A stretch of 64,000 bases of DNA from contig CM039463.1 of the NCBI GenBank assembly GCA_022414725.1, forward strand, positions 88,550,326 through 88,614,325, given 5' to 3'. A program made the position numbers and the translations under genes. The stretch comes from Microglena sp. YARC (lineage: Eukaryota; Chlorophyta; Chlorophyceae; Chlamydomonadales; Chlamydomonadaceae). Below the pieces are notes generated by a model. It did no database searches, was not told the DNA's origin, and worked only from the letters and a program-made list of their open reading frames with translations. Below, one piece after another: positions 42,805-55,416 of this stretch (within the stretch, counting starts at the first letter, position 1; each line of letters begins with the position of its first letter).

Positions 42805-44310
42805 TCATTGGCAGCCTCCCCCAATGGCCATATACTCAAGTCCAGCCACTGCTGGATCCATCAGCAACTTGCAGACATCTGTGTGACCTTCATTGGCAAC
42901 CTCCCACAATGCCCAGCTGTCGTTAGAATTCGCCTGGGCCCTGAACTCAATTCCAGCCACCGCTGGATCCATCAGCAGCTTGCAGACATCTGCGTGACCT
43001 GCCTTAGCAGCCGCCCCCAAGGCCCTGCTGTCTCTAGAGTTCGCCCTGGCCCTGAACTTTATTCCAGCCACCGCTGGATCCATCAGCAGCTTGCAGACAT
43101 CTGCGTGACCTTCATTGGCAGCCTCACACAAGCCCATGCTGTCGCTAGCGTTCGCCCTGGCCCTGAACTTGAGTCCAGCCACCGCTGGATCCATCAGAAG
43201 CTTGCATACTTCTGCGTGACCTTCCTTGGCAGCCGCCCACAAGGCCCTGCTGTCGTTAGAGTTCGCCCTGGCCCTGAACTCAAGTCCAGCCACAGCTGGA
43301 TCAATGAGCAGTTTGCAGACATCTGCGTGACCTTCATGGGCAGCATCACTCAAGAACCAGCTTTTGACAGAGTTCGCCCGGGCCCTGAACTTGAGTCCAG
43401 CCACCGCTGGATCCATCAGCAGCTTGCAGACATCTGCGTGACCTTCCCTTGCAGCCGACCCCAAGGCCCAGCTGGCGTTAGAGTTCGCCCTGGCCCTGAA
43501 CTCGAGTCCAGCCACCTCTGGATCCATGAGCAGCTTGCAGACATCTGCGTGACCTTCCCTTGCAGCCTCACACAAGGACCAGTTGTTCATATGGTTCGCC
43601 CTGGCCCTGAACTCAATTCCAGCCACCTCTGGATCCATGAGCAGCTTGCAGACATCTGCGTGACCTGCCCTTGCAGCCGACCCCAAGGCCCAGCTGTCGT
43701 TAGAGTTCGCCCTGGCCCTGAACTCAAGTCCAGCCACCTCTGGATCCATCAGCAGCTTGCAGACATCTGCGTGACCCTTCGTTGCAGCTCCACACAAGAC
43801 CCAGCTGTCGCTAGTGTTCGCCAGGGCCCTGAACTCAAGTCCAGCCACCGCTGGATCCATGAGCAGCTTGCAGACATCTGCGTGACCTTCATTGGCAGCC
43901 GCCCACAAGGACCAGCTGTCGCCAGAGTTCGCCCTGGCCCTGAACTCAAGTCCAGCCACCGCTGGATCCATCAGCAGCTTGCAGACATCTGCATGACCTT
44001 CCTTGGCAGCCACATGGAGAAGCTTGTTTTCATTTTGGTTCGCCCTCAATTGTAGGACCCCCTGAAGCTGTACAAGAGGATTGGACACCAAGCATACTGC
44101 TAGACGGTCGGCGCGCCCCCCTTTCGCCATCATCTCTCCAACTCGCTGTGGTGGTTGGATCAGTCCGGTAAGGGGCCATCCAGAAAATCTGTTGTGCATA
44201 GTTTTACACACTAATACAATCTTGGGGTTGGAAGAGAATAGGGCAATACGATCAAGAATGTCATGGGGACACGTAAGGAGTGGAAACGATGATCGCGTGT
44301 GCGACTGCAT
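42805..44310 (-). CDS. F-box/ankyrin-like protein, locus 8, intact
   Basis: ATG 44310 gives 501 residues with the F-box-like segment and about eleven repeats, ending EYMAIGGGCQ. It is the closest relative of the split locus 3 and carries the unfilled transposon target (CCAGCCACAGCTGG at about 43290). The repeat next to that site reads KLLIDPAVAGLEF, with Ile in place of Met, which is shared only with locus 3. Fully open. Confidence 0.75.
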   Translation of the reverse strand: MQSHTRSSFPLLTCPHDILDRIALFSSNPKIVLVCKTMHNRFSGWPLTGLIQPPQRVGEMMAKGGRADRLAVCLVSNPLVQLQGVLQLRANQNENKLLHVAAKEGHADVCKLLMDPAVAGLEFRARANSGDSWSLWAAANEGHADVCKLLMDPAVAGLEFRALANTSDSWVLCGAATKGHADVCKLLMDPEVAGLEFRARANSNDSWALGSAARAGHADVCKLLMDPEVAGIEFRARANHMNNWSLCEAAREGHADVCKLLMDPEVAGLEFRARANSNASWALGSAAREGHADVCKLLMDPAVAGLKFRARANSVKSWFLSDAAHEGHADVCKLLIDPAVAGLEFRARANSNDSRALWAAAKEGHAEVCKLLMDPAVAGLKFRARANASDSMGLCEAANEGHADVCKLLMDPAVAGIKFRARANSRDSRALGAAAKAGHADVCKLLMDPAVAGIEFRAQANSNDSWALWEVANEGHTDVCKLLMDPAVAGLEYMAIGGGCQ

Positions 44311-44923
44311 GTTCGATGAACATATGTGTACAATGCATGCAAGCGCACAGGATGGTATAAATAAATAATGAATTGGGATAAACCCTATAAACCCTATAAA
44401 CCCTATAAACCCTTGCCTGGCGGTATCTGCAAGCTTTAAGCGGCACTTGCCTGGAATGCAAGCGACAAGCGGCACTTGCCAGGCGGTATCTGCAAGGGGT
44501 ACTGAATGGGTTTTCCTTCCTCCCGGCGATTTTTTTGAATTTTTGGAAGTTGTGGTAGGACGCACAATTGATTACAAGCTGACAGGTTCTTTACAAAACG
44601 CAGTGTCGAGCGAAGTGTAGAAGATAAACACATACAAGAGGATTTTGGGGGACTCGGCATATTATGTAACATAATTCCCTTGTCCGAGTGTAGATCCGTA
44701 CGAATGACTCACTCGCCAACCAGAGATTTAGCTCTCCGAGGAATTGCGATTCCGACCAGACCAGGCTCCGAAACCAGTCAAAATCCCTCCGGGAGGCAGG
44801 AACAAATGTACAGACGCAAATTGTCTTTCTTTCTTACATTAAGGAATTCAAGTTTCATCAAGTTTGTAACCGATCTTGTCAATACAACAGATATTGTCTT
44901 CAGGAATCTGCCTAACACAAGAC
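44311..44923. other. Spacer between loci 8 and 9
   Basis: Box TATTTATTTATACC (about 44359-44372), four GGGTTTATA units, short minisatellite, MITE M4 with an insert, and only the end of the conserved module (about 44820-44920). Confidence 0.5.
44505..44803 (+). mobile_element. MITE-like element M4, with an insert of about 150 bases
   Basis: The left end (AATGGGTTTTCCTTCC) and right end (CCGGGAGGCAGGAAC) are as elsewhere, but 44541-44690 is foreign. Its first part resembles 13360-13405 and reads LEVVVGRTIDYKLTGSL on the plus strand. Confidence 0.6.
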
Positions 44924-46207
44924 TTAGCTGCTGTCAAGATTCACAATTGCCCTGTACTCGGGGCCAGACGCCATTGTATCCATCAAAAGCAAGCAGACAT
45001 CGGCGTGACCAGCGTTCGCAGCCTCACACAAGGCCCATCTATTGACAGAGTTCGCCCTGGCCCTGAACTCAAGTCCAGCCACCGCTGGATCCATCAGCAG
45101 CTTGCAGACATCTTTGTGACCGTCCTTCGCAGCAGCCCACAAGGCCCTGCTGTTGCTAGAGTTCGCCCTGGCCCTGAACTCAAGTCCAGCCACCGCTGGA
45201 TCCATCAGCAGCTTGCAGACATCGGCGTGACCTGCATTGGCAGCCGCCCACAATACCCAGCTGTCATTAGAGTTCGCCCTGTCCCTGAACTCAATTCCAG
45301 CCACCTCTGGATCCATGAGCAGCTTGCAGACATCTGCGTGACCTTCATAGGCAGCCTCACACAAGGCCCTGCTGGCGCTAAAGTTCGCCCTGGCCCTGTA
45401 CTCAAGTCCAGCCACCACTGGATCCATCAGCATCTTGCAGACATCTGCGTGACCTTCATTGGCAGCCGCCTACAATGCCCAGCTGTTGCTAGAGTTCGCC
45501 CTGGCCCTGAACTCAAGTCCAGCCACCTCTGGATCCATCAGCATCTTGCAGACATCTGCGTGACCGTCCTTCGCAGCCGCCCACAAGGCCCTGCTGGCGG
45601 TAGAGTTCGCCCTGGCCCTGAACAGAAGTCCAGCCACCGCTGGATCCATGAGCAGCTCGCAAACATCTGCGCGACCTGCCTTGGCAGTCGCCCACAATGC
45701 CCTGGTGGCGCTAGAGTTCGCCAAGGCCCTGAACTCAAGTCCAGCGACCTCTGGATCCATGAGCAGCTTGCAGACATCTGCGTGACCTTCACTGGCAGCA
45801 TCCAACAAGGCCCTGCTGTTGCTAGAGTTCGCCGAGGCCCTGTACTCAAGTCCAGCCACCGCTGGATCCATCAGCAGCTTGCAGACATCTGCGTGACCTG
45901 CCCTGGCAGCCACATAGAGAAGCTTGTTTTCATTTTGGTTCGCCCTCAATTGTAGGCCCTCCTTAACCTCTTGAAAAGGATTGGACACCAAGCATACTGC
46001 TAGAAGGTTGGCGCGCCCCCCTTTCGCCATCATCTCTCCAACTCTCTGTGGTGGTTGGATCAGTCCGGTAAGGGGCCATCCAGAAAATCTGTTGTGCATA
46101 GTTTTACACACTAATACAATCTTTGGGTTGGAATAGAATAGGGCAATACGATCTAGAATGTCATGGGGAAACGTTAGGAATACCGATGATAGCGTGTGCG
46201 ACTGCAT
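44924..46207 (-). pseudogene. F-box/ankyrin-like locus 9, one nonsense codon
   Basis: ATG 46207 gives MQSHTLSSVFLTFPHDIL, the F-box-like segment and about ten repeats. A single TAG at 45470-45472 stands where the repeat has TGG (SWALW); the frame is otherwise open to 44924, ending EYRAIVNLDSS. With a restored Trp the protein would be 427 residues. Confidence 0.7.
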
Positions 46208-46333
46208 GTTCGATGTACATGTATGCAAAAGCGCACAGGATGGTATAAATAAATACTGAGTTGGGATAAACCCTTTAAACCCTATAAACCCTGGGTTGCA
46301 CTTTCCTGGCATGCAAGCGGCAAGCGGCACTTG

Positions 46334-49146
46334 GGCCCTATACTCAAGTCCAGCCACCGCTGGATCCATGAGCGGCTTGCAGACATCGGCGTGACCTGCC
46401 TTTGCAGCCGCCCACAATGCCCAGCTGTTCATATGGTTCGCCCTGGCCCTGTACTCAAGTCCAGCCACCACTGGATCCATCAGCAGCTTGCAGACATCTG
46501 CGTGACCTTCCTTTGCAGCCTCACACAAGGCCCTGCTGTCGCTATAGTTCGCAAGGGCCGTTCACTCGGGGCCAGCCGCCTCTGGATCCATCAAAAGCAA
46601 GCAGACATCGGCGTGACCTTCCTTGGCAGCCGCCCACAAGGCCCTGCTGTCTCTAGAATTCGCCAGGGCCCTGAACTCAAGTCCAGCCACCACTGGATCC
46701 ATCAGCAGCTTGCAGACATCTGCGTGACCTGCATGGGCAGCCGCCCACAAGGCCATGCTGTTGATATTGTTCGCCCTGCCCCTGTACTCAAGTCCAGCCT
46801 CCTCTGGATCCATCAGCAGCTTGCAGACATCTGAGTGACCTTCCTTTGCAGCCGCCCACAAGGCCCTGCTGTCGTTAGAGTTCGCCAGGTCCCTGAACTC
46901 AATTCCAGCCACCGCTGGATCCATGAGCAGCTTGGAGACATCTGCGTGACCTTCTTTGGCAGCCGACCCCAAGGCCCTGCTGTCTCTAGAGTTCGCCCTG
47001 GCCCTGAACTCAATTCCAGCCACCGCTGGATCCATGAGCAGCTTGCAGACATCTGCGTGACCTTCTTTGGCAGCCGCCCACAAGACCCAGCTGTCGCTAT
47101 TGTTCGCCCGGGCCCTATACTCAAGTCCAGCCACCTCTGGATCCATCAGCAGCTTGCATACATCTGCGTGACCTTCCTTTGCAGCCGCCCACAAGGCCCT
47201 GCTGTCGTTAGAGTTCGCCCGGGCCCTGAACTCAAGTCCAGCCACCTATGGATCCATCAGCAGCTTGCAGACATCTGCGTGACCTGCCTTGGCAGCCGGC
47301 CACAATACCCAGCTGTCTCTAGAGTTCGCCCAGGCCCTGTACTCAAGTCCAGCCACCTCTGGATCCATCAGAAGCTTGCAGACATCTGCGTGACCTGCCT
47401 TGGCAACCAGCCACAATGCCCAGCTGTCGCTAGCGTTCTCCATGGCCCTGAACTCAAGTCCAGCCACCACTGGATCCATCAGCAGCTTGCAGACATCTGA
47501 GTAACCTTCCTTGGCCGCCGCCCACAAGACCCTGCTGTCGCTAGAGTTCGCACGGGCCATATACTCAAGTCCAGCCACCTATGGATCCATCAGCAGCTTG
47601 CAGACATCTGCGTGACCTCCTGGGCAGCCTCACGCAAGGCCCTGTTGTCTCTAGAGTTCGCCCGGGCCCTGAACTCAATTCCAGCCACCTCTGGATCCAT
47701 CAGCAGCTTGCAGACATCTGCGTGACCTTCCTTTGCAGCCTCACGCAAGGCCCAGCTGTCGCTAGAGTTCGCCAGGGCCCTGAACTCAAGTCCAGCCACC
47801 TCTGGATCCATCAGCAGCTTGCAGACATCTACGTGACCTGCCTTGGCAGCCACCCACAATGCCCAGCTGTCGCTAGAGTTCGCCCGGGCCCTATACTCAA
47901 GTCCAGCCACTGCTGGATCCATCAGAAGCTTGCAGACATCTGCGTGACCTTCCTGTGCAGCCGCCCACAAGGCCCAGCTGTTGACAGAGTTCGCCACGGC
48001 CCTGTACTCAAGTCCAGCCACCTCTGGATCCATGAGCAGCTTGCAGACATCTGCGTGACCTTCCTTTGCAGCCTCACGCAAGGCCCTGCTGTTGATATTG
48101 TTCGCCCTGGCCCTGTACTCAAGTCCAGCCACCGCTGGATCCATGAGCAGCTTGCAGACATCTGCATGACCTTCCTTGGCAGCCGCCTGCAAGGCCCATC
48201 TGTCGCTAGAGTTCGCCATGGCCCTGTACTCAAGTCCAGCCACCGCGGGATACATCAGCAGCTTGCAGACATCTGCATGACCTTCCTTTGCAGCCTCACA
48301 CAAGGCCCAGCTTTCGCTAGTGTTCGCCCTGGCCCTGAACTCAATTCCAGCCACCGCTGGATCCATCAGCAGCTTGGAGACATCTGCGTGACCTTCCTGT
48401 GAAGCCAGCCATAAGGCCCTGCTTTCGCTAGAGTTCGCCAGGGCTCTGAACTCAATTCCAGCCACCGCTGGATCCATCAGTAGATTGCAGACATCTGAGT
48501 GACCTTCCTTGGCCGCCGCCCACAAGACCCTGCTATCGCTAGAGTTCGCCACGGCCCTGTACTCAAGTCCAGCCACTTCTGGATCCATCAGCAGCTTGCA
48601 GACATCTGCGTGACCTGCATAGGCAGCCGCCCACAAGGCCCAGCTGTTGCTAGCGTTCGCCCTGGCCTTGTACTCAATTCCAGCCACCGCTGGATACATC
48701 AGCAGCTTGCAGACATCTGCATGACCTTCCATGGCAGCCGCCCACAAGGCCCAGTTGTCGCCATAGTTTGCCAGGGCCCTGAACTCAATTCCAGCCACCT
48801 CTGGATCCATGAGCAGCTTGCAGACATCTGCGTGACCTGCACAGGCAGCCACATAGAGAAGCTTGTTTTCATTTTGGTTCGCCCTCAATTGTAGGCCCCC
48901 CTTAACCTGTACAAGAGGATTGGACACCAAGCATGCTGCTAGAAGTTCGGCGCGCCCCCCTTTCGCCATCATCTCTCCAACTCGCTGTGGTGGTTGGATC
49001 AGTCCGGTAAGGGGCCATCCAGAAAATCTGTCGTGCAGATTTTTACACACTAATACAATCTTGGGGTTGGAAGAGAATAGGGCAATACGATCAAGAATGT
49101 CATGGGGAAACGTTAGGAATACCGATGATCGCGTGTGCGATTGCAT
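46334..49146 (-). pseudogene. F-box/ankyrin-like locus 10, heavily damaged, long
   Basis: ATG 49146 gives MQSHTRSSVFLTFPHDIL. About fourteen repeats are open to about 47625, where one base is missing (QEGHADV becomes QEVTQMS). Further on, two TAG codons replace GAG in DPEVAG (about 47579 and 47246), and a TGA follows GPE at about 46562. Repeats remain readable to about 46334, directly at the promoter of locus 9. At about twenty-three repeats it was the longest locus. Confidence 0.7.
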
Positions 49147-49823
49147 GTTCGATGAACATGTTTGTACATGCATGCAAGCGCACAGGATGGTATAAATAAA
49201 TACTGAGTTGGGATAAACCCTATAAACCCTATAAAACCTGTAAACCCTTGGTTGCACTTGACTGGCGGTATCTGCAAGCGTTAAGCTGTAAGCTGCACTT
49301 GCCTCTGGCGGTATCTGCAAACGTTAAGCTGTAAGCGGCACTTGCCCGGCGGTATCTGCAAGCGGTACAGAATGGGTGTTCCTGCTTCCCGGCGATTTTT
49401 TTGAATTTTCCAAGCAGAAGTTAGAGCCGTACGAACGACTCACTCACTTGCCAACCAGATATTTAGCTCTCCGCGGAATTGCGATTCCGACAAGACCAGG
49501 CTCCGAAACCATTCAACATCCCTCCGGGAGGCAGGAACAAATGTACTGGTGTCAATTGTCTTTCTTTCTTACATTAAGGAATTCAAGTTTCATCAAGTTT
49601 TGTAACCGATCTTGTCAATACAACAGATATTGTCTTCATGAGATTGACACAAAACATTCAAGGACTGTAAAGAAAGCGTTCCTGCCTCATAATCAAATAT
49701 TTATGCTACATCTGGAATTATTGGGCACACGCAGCGATATTTTCGCTTGAGCAAACTGAACACATTGCTGAAAAGTTTGAGGAGAGTGGATAAATACTTG
49801 CTCTACGGTGGCAAGAAACGTGT
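49147..49823. other. Spacer between loci 10 and 11
   Basis: Box AGTATTTATTTATACC (about 49189-49204), GGGTTTATA units, two minisatellite units, MITE M5, then the module (about 49550-49820) with a deletion at its middle. Confidence 0.5.
49371..49538 (+). mobile_element. MITE-like element M5
   Basis: AATGGGTGTTCCTGCTTCC to GGGAGGCAGGAAC; its left end has the T of the large transposon (CTGCTTCC) rather than C. Confidence 0.6.
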
Positions 49824-51740
49824 CTACTCGGGGCCAGCCGCCTCTGGATCCATGAGCAGCTTGCAGACATCTGCGTGACCTGCCTTCGCAGCCGCCCCCA
49901 AGGCCCAGCTGTCGAAAATGTTCGCCCTGGCCCTGAACTCAAGTCCAGCCACCGCTAGATCCATCAGCAGCTTGCAGACATCGGCGTGACCGGCCTTCGC
50001 AGCCTAAAGCAAGGCCCAGCTGTCGAAAGTGTTCGCCTGGGCTCTGAACTCAAGTCCAGCCACCGCTGGATCCATGAGCAGCTTGCAGACATCTGCGTGA
50101 CCTGCCTTTGCAGCCTCACGCAAGGCCCAGCTGTCGCTAGCGTTCGCCCTGGCCCTGAACTCAAGTCCAGCCACCGATGGATCCATCAGCAGCTTGCAGA
50201 CATCGGCGTGACCGGCCTTCGCAACCTCAAGCAAGGCCCAGCTGTCAAAAGTGTTCGCCCTGGCCCTAAACTCAAGTCCAGCCACCGCTGGATCCATGAG
50301 CAGCTTGCAGACATCTGCGTGACCTGCCTTGGCAGCCTCACGCAAGGCCCAGCTGTCGCTAGCGTTCGCCCTGGCCCTGAACTCAAGTCCAGCCACAGCT
50401 GGATCCATCAGCAGCTTGCAGACATCTGCGTGACCTGCCTTGGCAGCCTCACGCATAACCCAGCTGTTGACAGAGTTCGCCCGGGCCCTGAACTCAATTC
50501 CAGCCACTGCTGGATCCGTCAGCAACTTGCATACATCTGCGTGACCTGCCTTTGCAGCCGCCCACAAGGCACTGCTGTCGTTAGAGTTCGCCCGGACCCT
50601 ATACTCAAGTCCAGCCACATCTGGATCCATCAGCAGCTTGCATACATCTGCGTGACCTGCCTTGGCAGCCTCCCACAATGCCATGCTGTCGCTAGAGTTC
50701 GCCCAGGCCCAGAACTCAATTCCAGCCACATCTGGATCCATCAGCAGCTTGCAGACACCTGCGTGACCTTCCTTGGCAGCTGCCCACAAGACCCAGCTGT
50801 CGCTAGTGTTCGCCTGGGCTCTGAACTCAAGTCCAGCCACCGATGGATCCATGAGCAGCTTGCAGACATCTGCGTGACCTTCTTTGGCAGCCGCCCACAA
50901 GGCGTCGCTAGAGTTCGACAGGGCCCTGAACTCAAGTCCAGCCACCTCTGGATCCATCAGCAGCTTGCAGACATCTGCGTGACCTGCCTTCGCAGCCGCA
51001 CACAAGGCCCAGCTGTCTCTAGCGTTCGCCCTGGCCCTGAACTCAAGTCCCGCCACCTCTGGATCCACCAGCAGCTTGCGGACATCTGCGTAACCTGCCT
51101 TGGCAGCCTCACGCAAGACCTAGCTGTTGCTAGTGTTCGCCCGGGCCCTGAACTCAAGTCCAGCCACCTCTGGATCCATCAGCAGCTTGCAGACATCTGC
51201 TTGACCTGCCTTTGCAGCCTCACACAAGGCCCAGCTGTCGTTAGCGTTCGCCCGGGCCCTATACTCAAGTCCAGCCACCGCTGGATCCATGAGCAGCTTG
51301 CAGACATCTGCGTGACCTTCCTTGGCAGCCTCACGCAAGGCCCAGCTGTAGCTAGCGTTCGCCCTGGCCCTGAACTCAAGTCCAGCCACCGCTGGATCCA
51401 TCAGCAGCTTGCAGACATCTGCGTGACCTTCCTTGGCAGCTACATAGAGAAGCTTGTTTTCATTTTGGTTCGCCCTCAATTGTAGGGCCCCCTTAACCTG
51501 TACAAGAGGATTGGACACCAAGCATACTGCTAGAAGGTCGGCACGCCCCCCTTTCGCCATCATCTCTCCAACTCGATGTGGTGGTTGGATCAGTCCGGTA
51601 AGGGGCAATCCAGAAAATCTGTTGCTCAGAGTTTTACACACTAATACAATCTTGGGGTTGGAAGAGAATAGGGCAATACGATCAAGAATGTCATGGGGAA
51701 ACGTTAGGAATGGAAACGATGATCGCGTGTGCGAATGCAT
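49824..51740 (-). pseudogene. F-box/ankyrin-like locus 11, two nonsense codons
   Basis: ATG 51740 gives MHSHTRSSFPFLTFPHDIL and then about sixteen repeats. TAG at 51120-51122 replaces TGG, and TAG at 50004-50006 replaces GAG; the frame is the same throughout and ends at TAG 49824-49826 after DPEAAGPE. The stretch 50004-51116 alone is open for 370 residues. Confidence 0.7.
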
Positions 51741-52332
51741 GTTCGATGAACATGTGTGTACAAGCGCACAGGATGGTATGAAGAAATACTGAGTTGGGAT
51801 AAACCCTATAAACCCTTGGTTACACTTGCCTGGCGGTATCTGCAAACGGTAAGTGGTAAGCGACAAGCTGCACTTGCCTCGCGGCGATTTTTTTGAATTT
51901 TCCAAGCAGAAGTTAGAGCCGTACGAACGACTCACTCACTCGCCAACCAGAGATTTAGCTCTCCGCGGAATTGCGATTCCGACCAGACCAGGCTCCGAAA
52001 CCAGTCAAAATCCCTCCTGGCGGAAAGTTTCATCAAGTTTTGTAACCGATCTTGTCAATACAACAAATATTGTCTTCAGGAGATTGATTGACACAAAACA
52101 TTCAAGGACTGTAAAGACACAGAATTTAGTTACATCTTCAAAGTAGCCTGAAAAGTCAACGTGCTGGCTCACATCGTGCGCATCAATAATCATTTTCAAA
52201 GCGTTCCTGACTCATAATCAAATAATTCTGCTACATCTGGAATATATATTTTAGCTTGAGCAAAATGAACACATTTCTGAAAAGTTTGCTCTACGGTGGC
52301 AAGAAAGAAACGTGTCTTGTCTAACACAAGAC
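51741..52332. other. Spacer between loci 11 and 12
   Basis: The promoter box is altered here (CAGTATTTCTTCATACC), GGGTTTATA is single, and MITE M6 lacks good ends. The module (about 52030-52310) reads KMIIDAHDVSQHVDFSGYF on the minus strand. Confidence 0.45.
51876..52023 (+). mobile_element. MITE-like element M6, ends lost
   Basis: The inner sequence is present, but the left end is GCCTCGCGGCG and the right end CCCTCCTGGCGG, so the inverted ends are no longer matched. Confidence 0.45.
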
Positions 52333-54717
52333 CTAGCTGCTGTCAAGATTCACAAGGGCCCTGTACTCAGGTCCAGCCACCTCTGGATCCATCAGCAGCT
52401 TGCAGACATCTGCGTGACCAACCTTCGCAGCAGCCCCCAAAGCCCTGCTGTAGCTAGATTTCGCCCGGGCCCTGAACTCAATTCCAGCCACCTCTGGATC
52501 CATCAGCAGCTTGCAGACATCTTAGTGACCTTCCTTGGCAGCCGCCCACAATGCCATGCTGTCGCTAGAGTTCGCCCTGGCCCTGAACTCAATTCCAGCC
52601 ACCTCTGGATCCATGAGCAGCTTGCAGACATCTGCGTGCCCTGCCTTGGCAGCCGCCCACAAGGCCCTGCTGTCACTAAAGTTCGCCTGGGCCCTGTACT
52701 CAAGTCCAGCCACCTCTGGATCCATGAGCAGCTTGCAGACATCTGCGTGACCTGCCTTGGCAGACGCCCCCAAGGGCCTGCTGTTGATATGGTTCGCCCT
52801 GGACATGTGCTTGAGTCCAGCCACCGCTGGATCCATGAGCAGCTTGCAGACATCTGCGTGACCTTCCTTTGCAGCCGCCTACAAGGCCCAGCTGTCGCCA
52901 GAGTTAGCCCGGGCCCTGAACTCAAGTCCAGCCACCGCTGGATCCATCAGCAGCTTGCAGACATCTGCGTGACCGGCCTTCGCAGCCGCCCACAAGGCCC
53001 TGCTGTTGATATGGTTCGCCCTGGCCCTGAACTCAAGTCCAGCCACCTCTGGATCCATCAGCAGCTTGCAGACATCTGCGTGACCTTTCGTTGAAGCCAC
53101 CCACAAGGCCCAGCTGTTGACAGAGTTCGCCTGGGCCCTGTACTCAACTCCAGCCACCTCTGGATCCATCAGCAGCTTGCAGACATCTGCGTGCCCTTCT
53201 TTGACAGCTGCCCACAATGCCCAGCTGTCTCTAGAGTTCGCCCGGGCCCTGGACTCAACTCCAGCCACCGCTGGATCCATGAGCAGCTTGCATACATCTA
53301 CGTGACCTGCCTTGGCAGCCTCTCACAAGGCCCAACTGTTGTAGGAGTTCGCCCTGGACCTGAAATCAAGTCCATCCACCTCTGGATCCATGACTAGCTT
53401 GCAGACATCTGCGTGACCTGCCTAGGCAGACTCCCACAAGGCCCTGCTGTTGATATGGTTCGCCCGGACCCTGAACTCAATTCCAGCCACCTCTGTATCC
53501 ATGAGCAGCTTGCAGACATCTGCGTGACCTGCCTTGGCAACCTCCACCAAAGCCCTGCTGTCGCTAGAGTTCGCCCTGGCCCTGAACTCAACTCCAGCCA
53601 CCTATGGATCCATGAGCAGCTTGCAGACATCTGCGTGACCTGCCTTGGCAGCCTCCCCCAAAGCCCTGCTGTCGCTAGAGTTCGCCTGGGCCCTGTACTC
53701 AACTCCAGCCACCTCTGGATCCATGAGCAGCTTGCAGACATCTGCGTGACCTGCCTTGGCAGCCTCCCACAATGCCATGCTGTCGCTAGAGTTCGCCAGG
53801 GCCCTGAACTCAAGTCCAGCCACCTCTGTATCCATCAGCAGTTTGCAGACATCTGCGTGACCGTCCTTCGCAGCCGCCCACAAGGCCCTGCTGTCGCTAG
53901 AGTTCGCCCGGGCCCTGTACTCAATTCCAGCCACCTCCAGATCCATCAGCATCTTGCAGACATCTGCGTGACCTTCCTATGCAGCCACCCGCAAGGCCCA
54001 CCTGTCTCTAGAGTTCGCCCTGGCCCTGAACTCAATTCCAGTCACCTCTGCATCCATCAGCAGCTTGCAGACATCTGCGTGACCTTCCTTGGCAGCCTCC
54101 CACAATGCCCAGCTGTCGTTAGAGTTCGCCAGGGCCCTGAACTCAAGTCCAGCCACCAGTGTATCCATCAGCAGTTTGCAGACATCTGCGTGACCGTCCT
54201 TCGCAGCCGCCCACAAAGCCCTGCTGTCTCTAGAGTTCGCCCGGGCCCTGAACTCAAGTCCAGCCACCTCTGGATCCATCAGCAGCTTGCAGACATCTGC
54301 GTGACCTTCCATGGCAGCCACCTGCAAGGCCCAGCTGGCGTTAGAGTTCGCTAGGGCCCTGAACTCAAGTCCAGCCATCTCTGGATCCATGAGCAGCTTG
54401 CATACATCTGCGTGACCTGCCTTGGCAGCCACATAGAGAAACTTGTTTTCATTTTGGTTCGCCCTCAATTGTAGGGCCCCCTTAACCTGTACAAGAGGAT
54501 TGGACACCAAGCATTCTTCTAGAAGGTCGGTGCGCCCCCCTTCGCCATCATCTCTCCAACTCGCTGTGGAGGTCGGATTAGTACGGTAATGGGCCATCCA
54601 GAAAATCTGTTGTGCAGATTTTTACACACTAATAATCTTGGGGTTGGAAGAGAATAGGGCAATACGATCAAGAATGTCATGGGGAAACGTTAGGAATGAT
54701 CGCGTGGGCGAATGCAT
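52333..54717 (-). pseudogene. F-box/ankyrin-like locus 12, multiply broken
   Basis: ATG 54717 gives MHSPTRSFLTFPHDIL. Two bases are missing near 54632 and a T near 54541, so the F-box part is out of frame. The repeats are open from about 54597 to 53977, where TAG replaces AAG; later TAG and TAA codons occur near 53600, 53430, 53320, 52880 and 52525. The last repeat ends with VNLDSS and TAG at 52333. No useful product is likely. Confidence 0.7.
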
Positions 54718-55416
54718 GTTCGATTAACATGTTTGTACATGCATGCAAGCGCACAGGATGGTATAAATAAATACTGAGTTGGGATAAACCCTATAAACCC
54801 TATAAACCCTATAAACCCTTGGTTGCACTTGCCTGGCATGCAAGCGGCAAGCGGCACTTTCCTGGCGGTATATGCAAGCGGTACAGAATGGGTGTTCCTG
54901 CCTCCCGGCGATTTTTTTTGAATTTTCAAAGCAGAAGTTAGAGCCGTACGAACGACTCACTCACTCGCCAACTAGAGATTTAGCTCTCCGCGTAATTGCG
55001 ATTCCGACCAGACAAGGCTCCGAAACCAGTCAAAATCCATCCGGGAGGCAGGAACAAATGTACTGGTGCAAATTGTCTTACTTTCTTACATTAAGGAATT
55101 CAAGTTTCATCCAGTTTTGTAATCGATCTTGTCAATACAACAAATATTGTCTTCAGGAGATTGACACAAAACATTCAAGGACTGTAGAGACATAGAAGTT
55201 ACATCTTCAAAGTACCTTGAAAAGTTAAAGTGCTGTCTCTCATCGTGCGCATCAATAATCATTTCATGCCTCATAATCAAATATTTCTGCTACATCTGGA
55301 ATTATTGGGCACACGCAGCGATATTTTCGCTTGATCAAACTGAACACATTGCTGAAAAGTTTGAGGAGAGTGGATAAATACTTGCTCGACGGTGGCAATA
55401 AAGAAACGTGTCCTGC
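54718..55416. other. Spacer between loci 12 and 13
   Basis: Box AGTATTTATTTATACC (about 54761-54776), four GGGTTTATA units, one minisatellite unit, MITE M7 and the module (about 55070-55400). Confidence 0.5.
54887..55055 (+). mobile_element. MITE-like element M7
   Basis: AATGGGTGTTCCTGCCTCC to CCGGGAGGCAGGAAC, with eight T in the run after GGCGA. Confidence 0.6.

Noticed and set aside
42808..44055. Long plus-strand open frames antisense to the ankyrin-like genes (also 49986-51485, 57512-58684 and others)
   Set aside because: They repeat with the same 36-residue period and arise because the repeat unit lacks stops on the other strand. The minus strand has the F-box start, promoter and recognisable fold.
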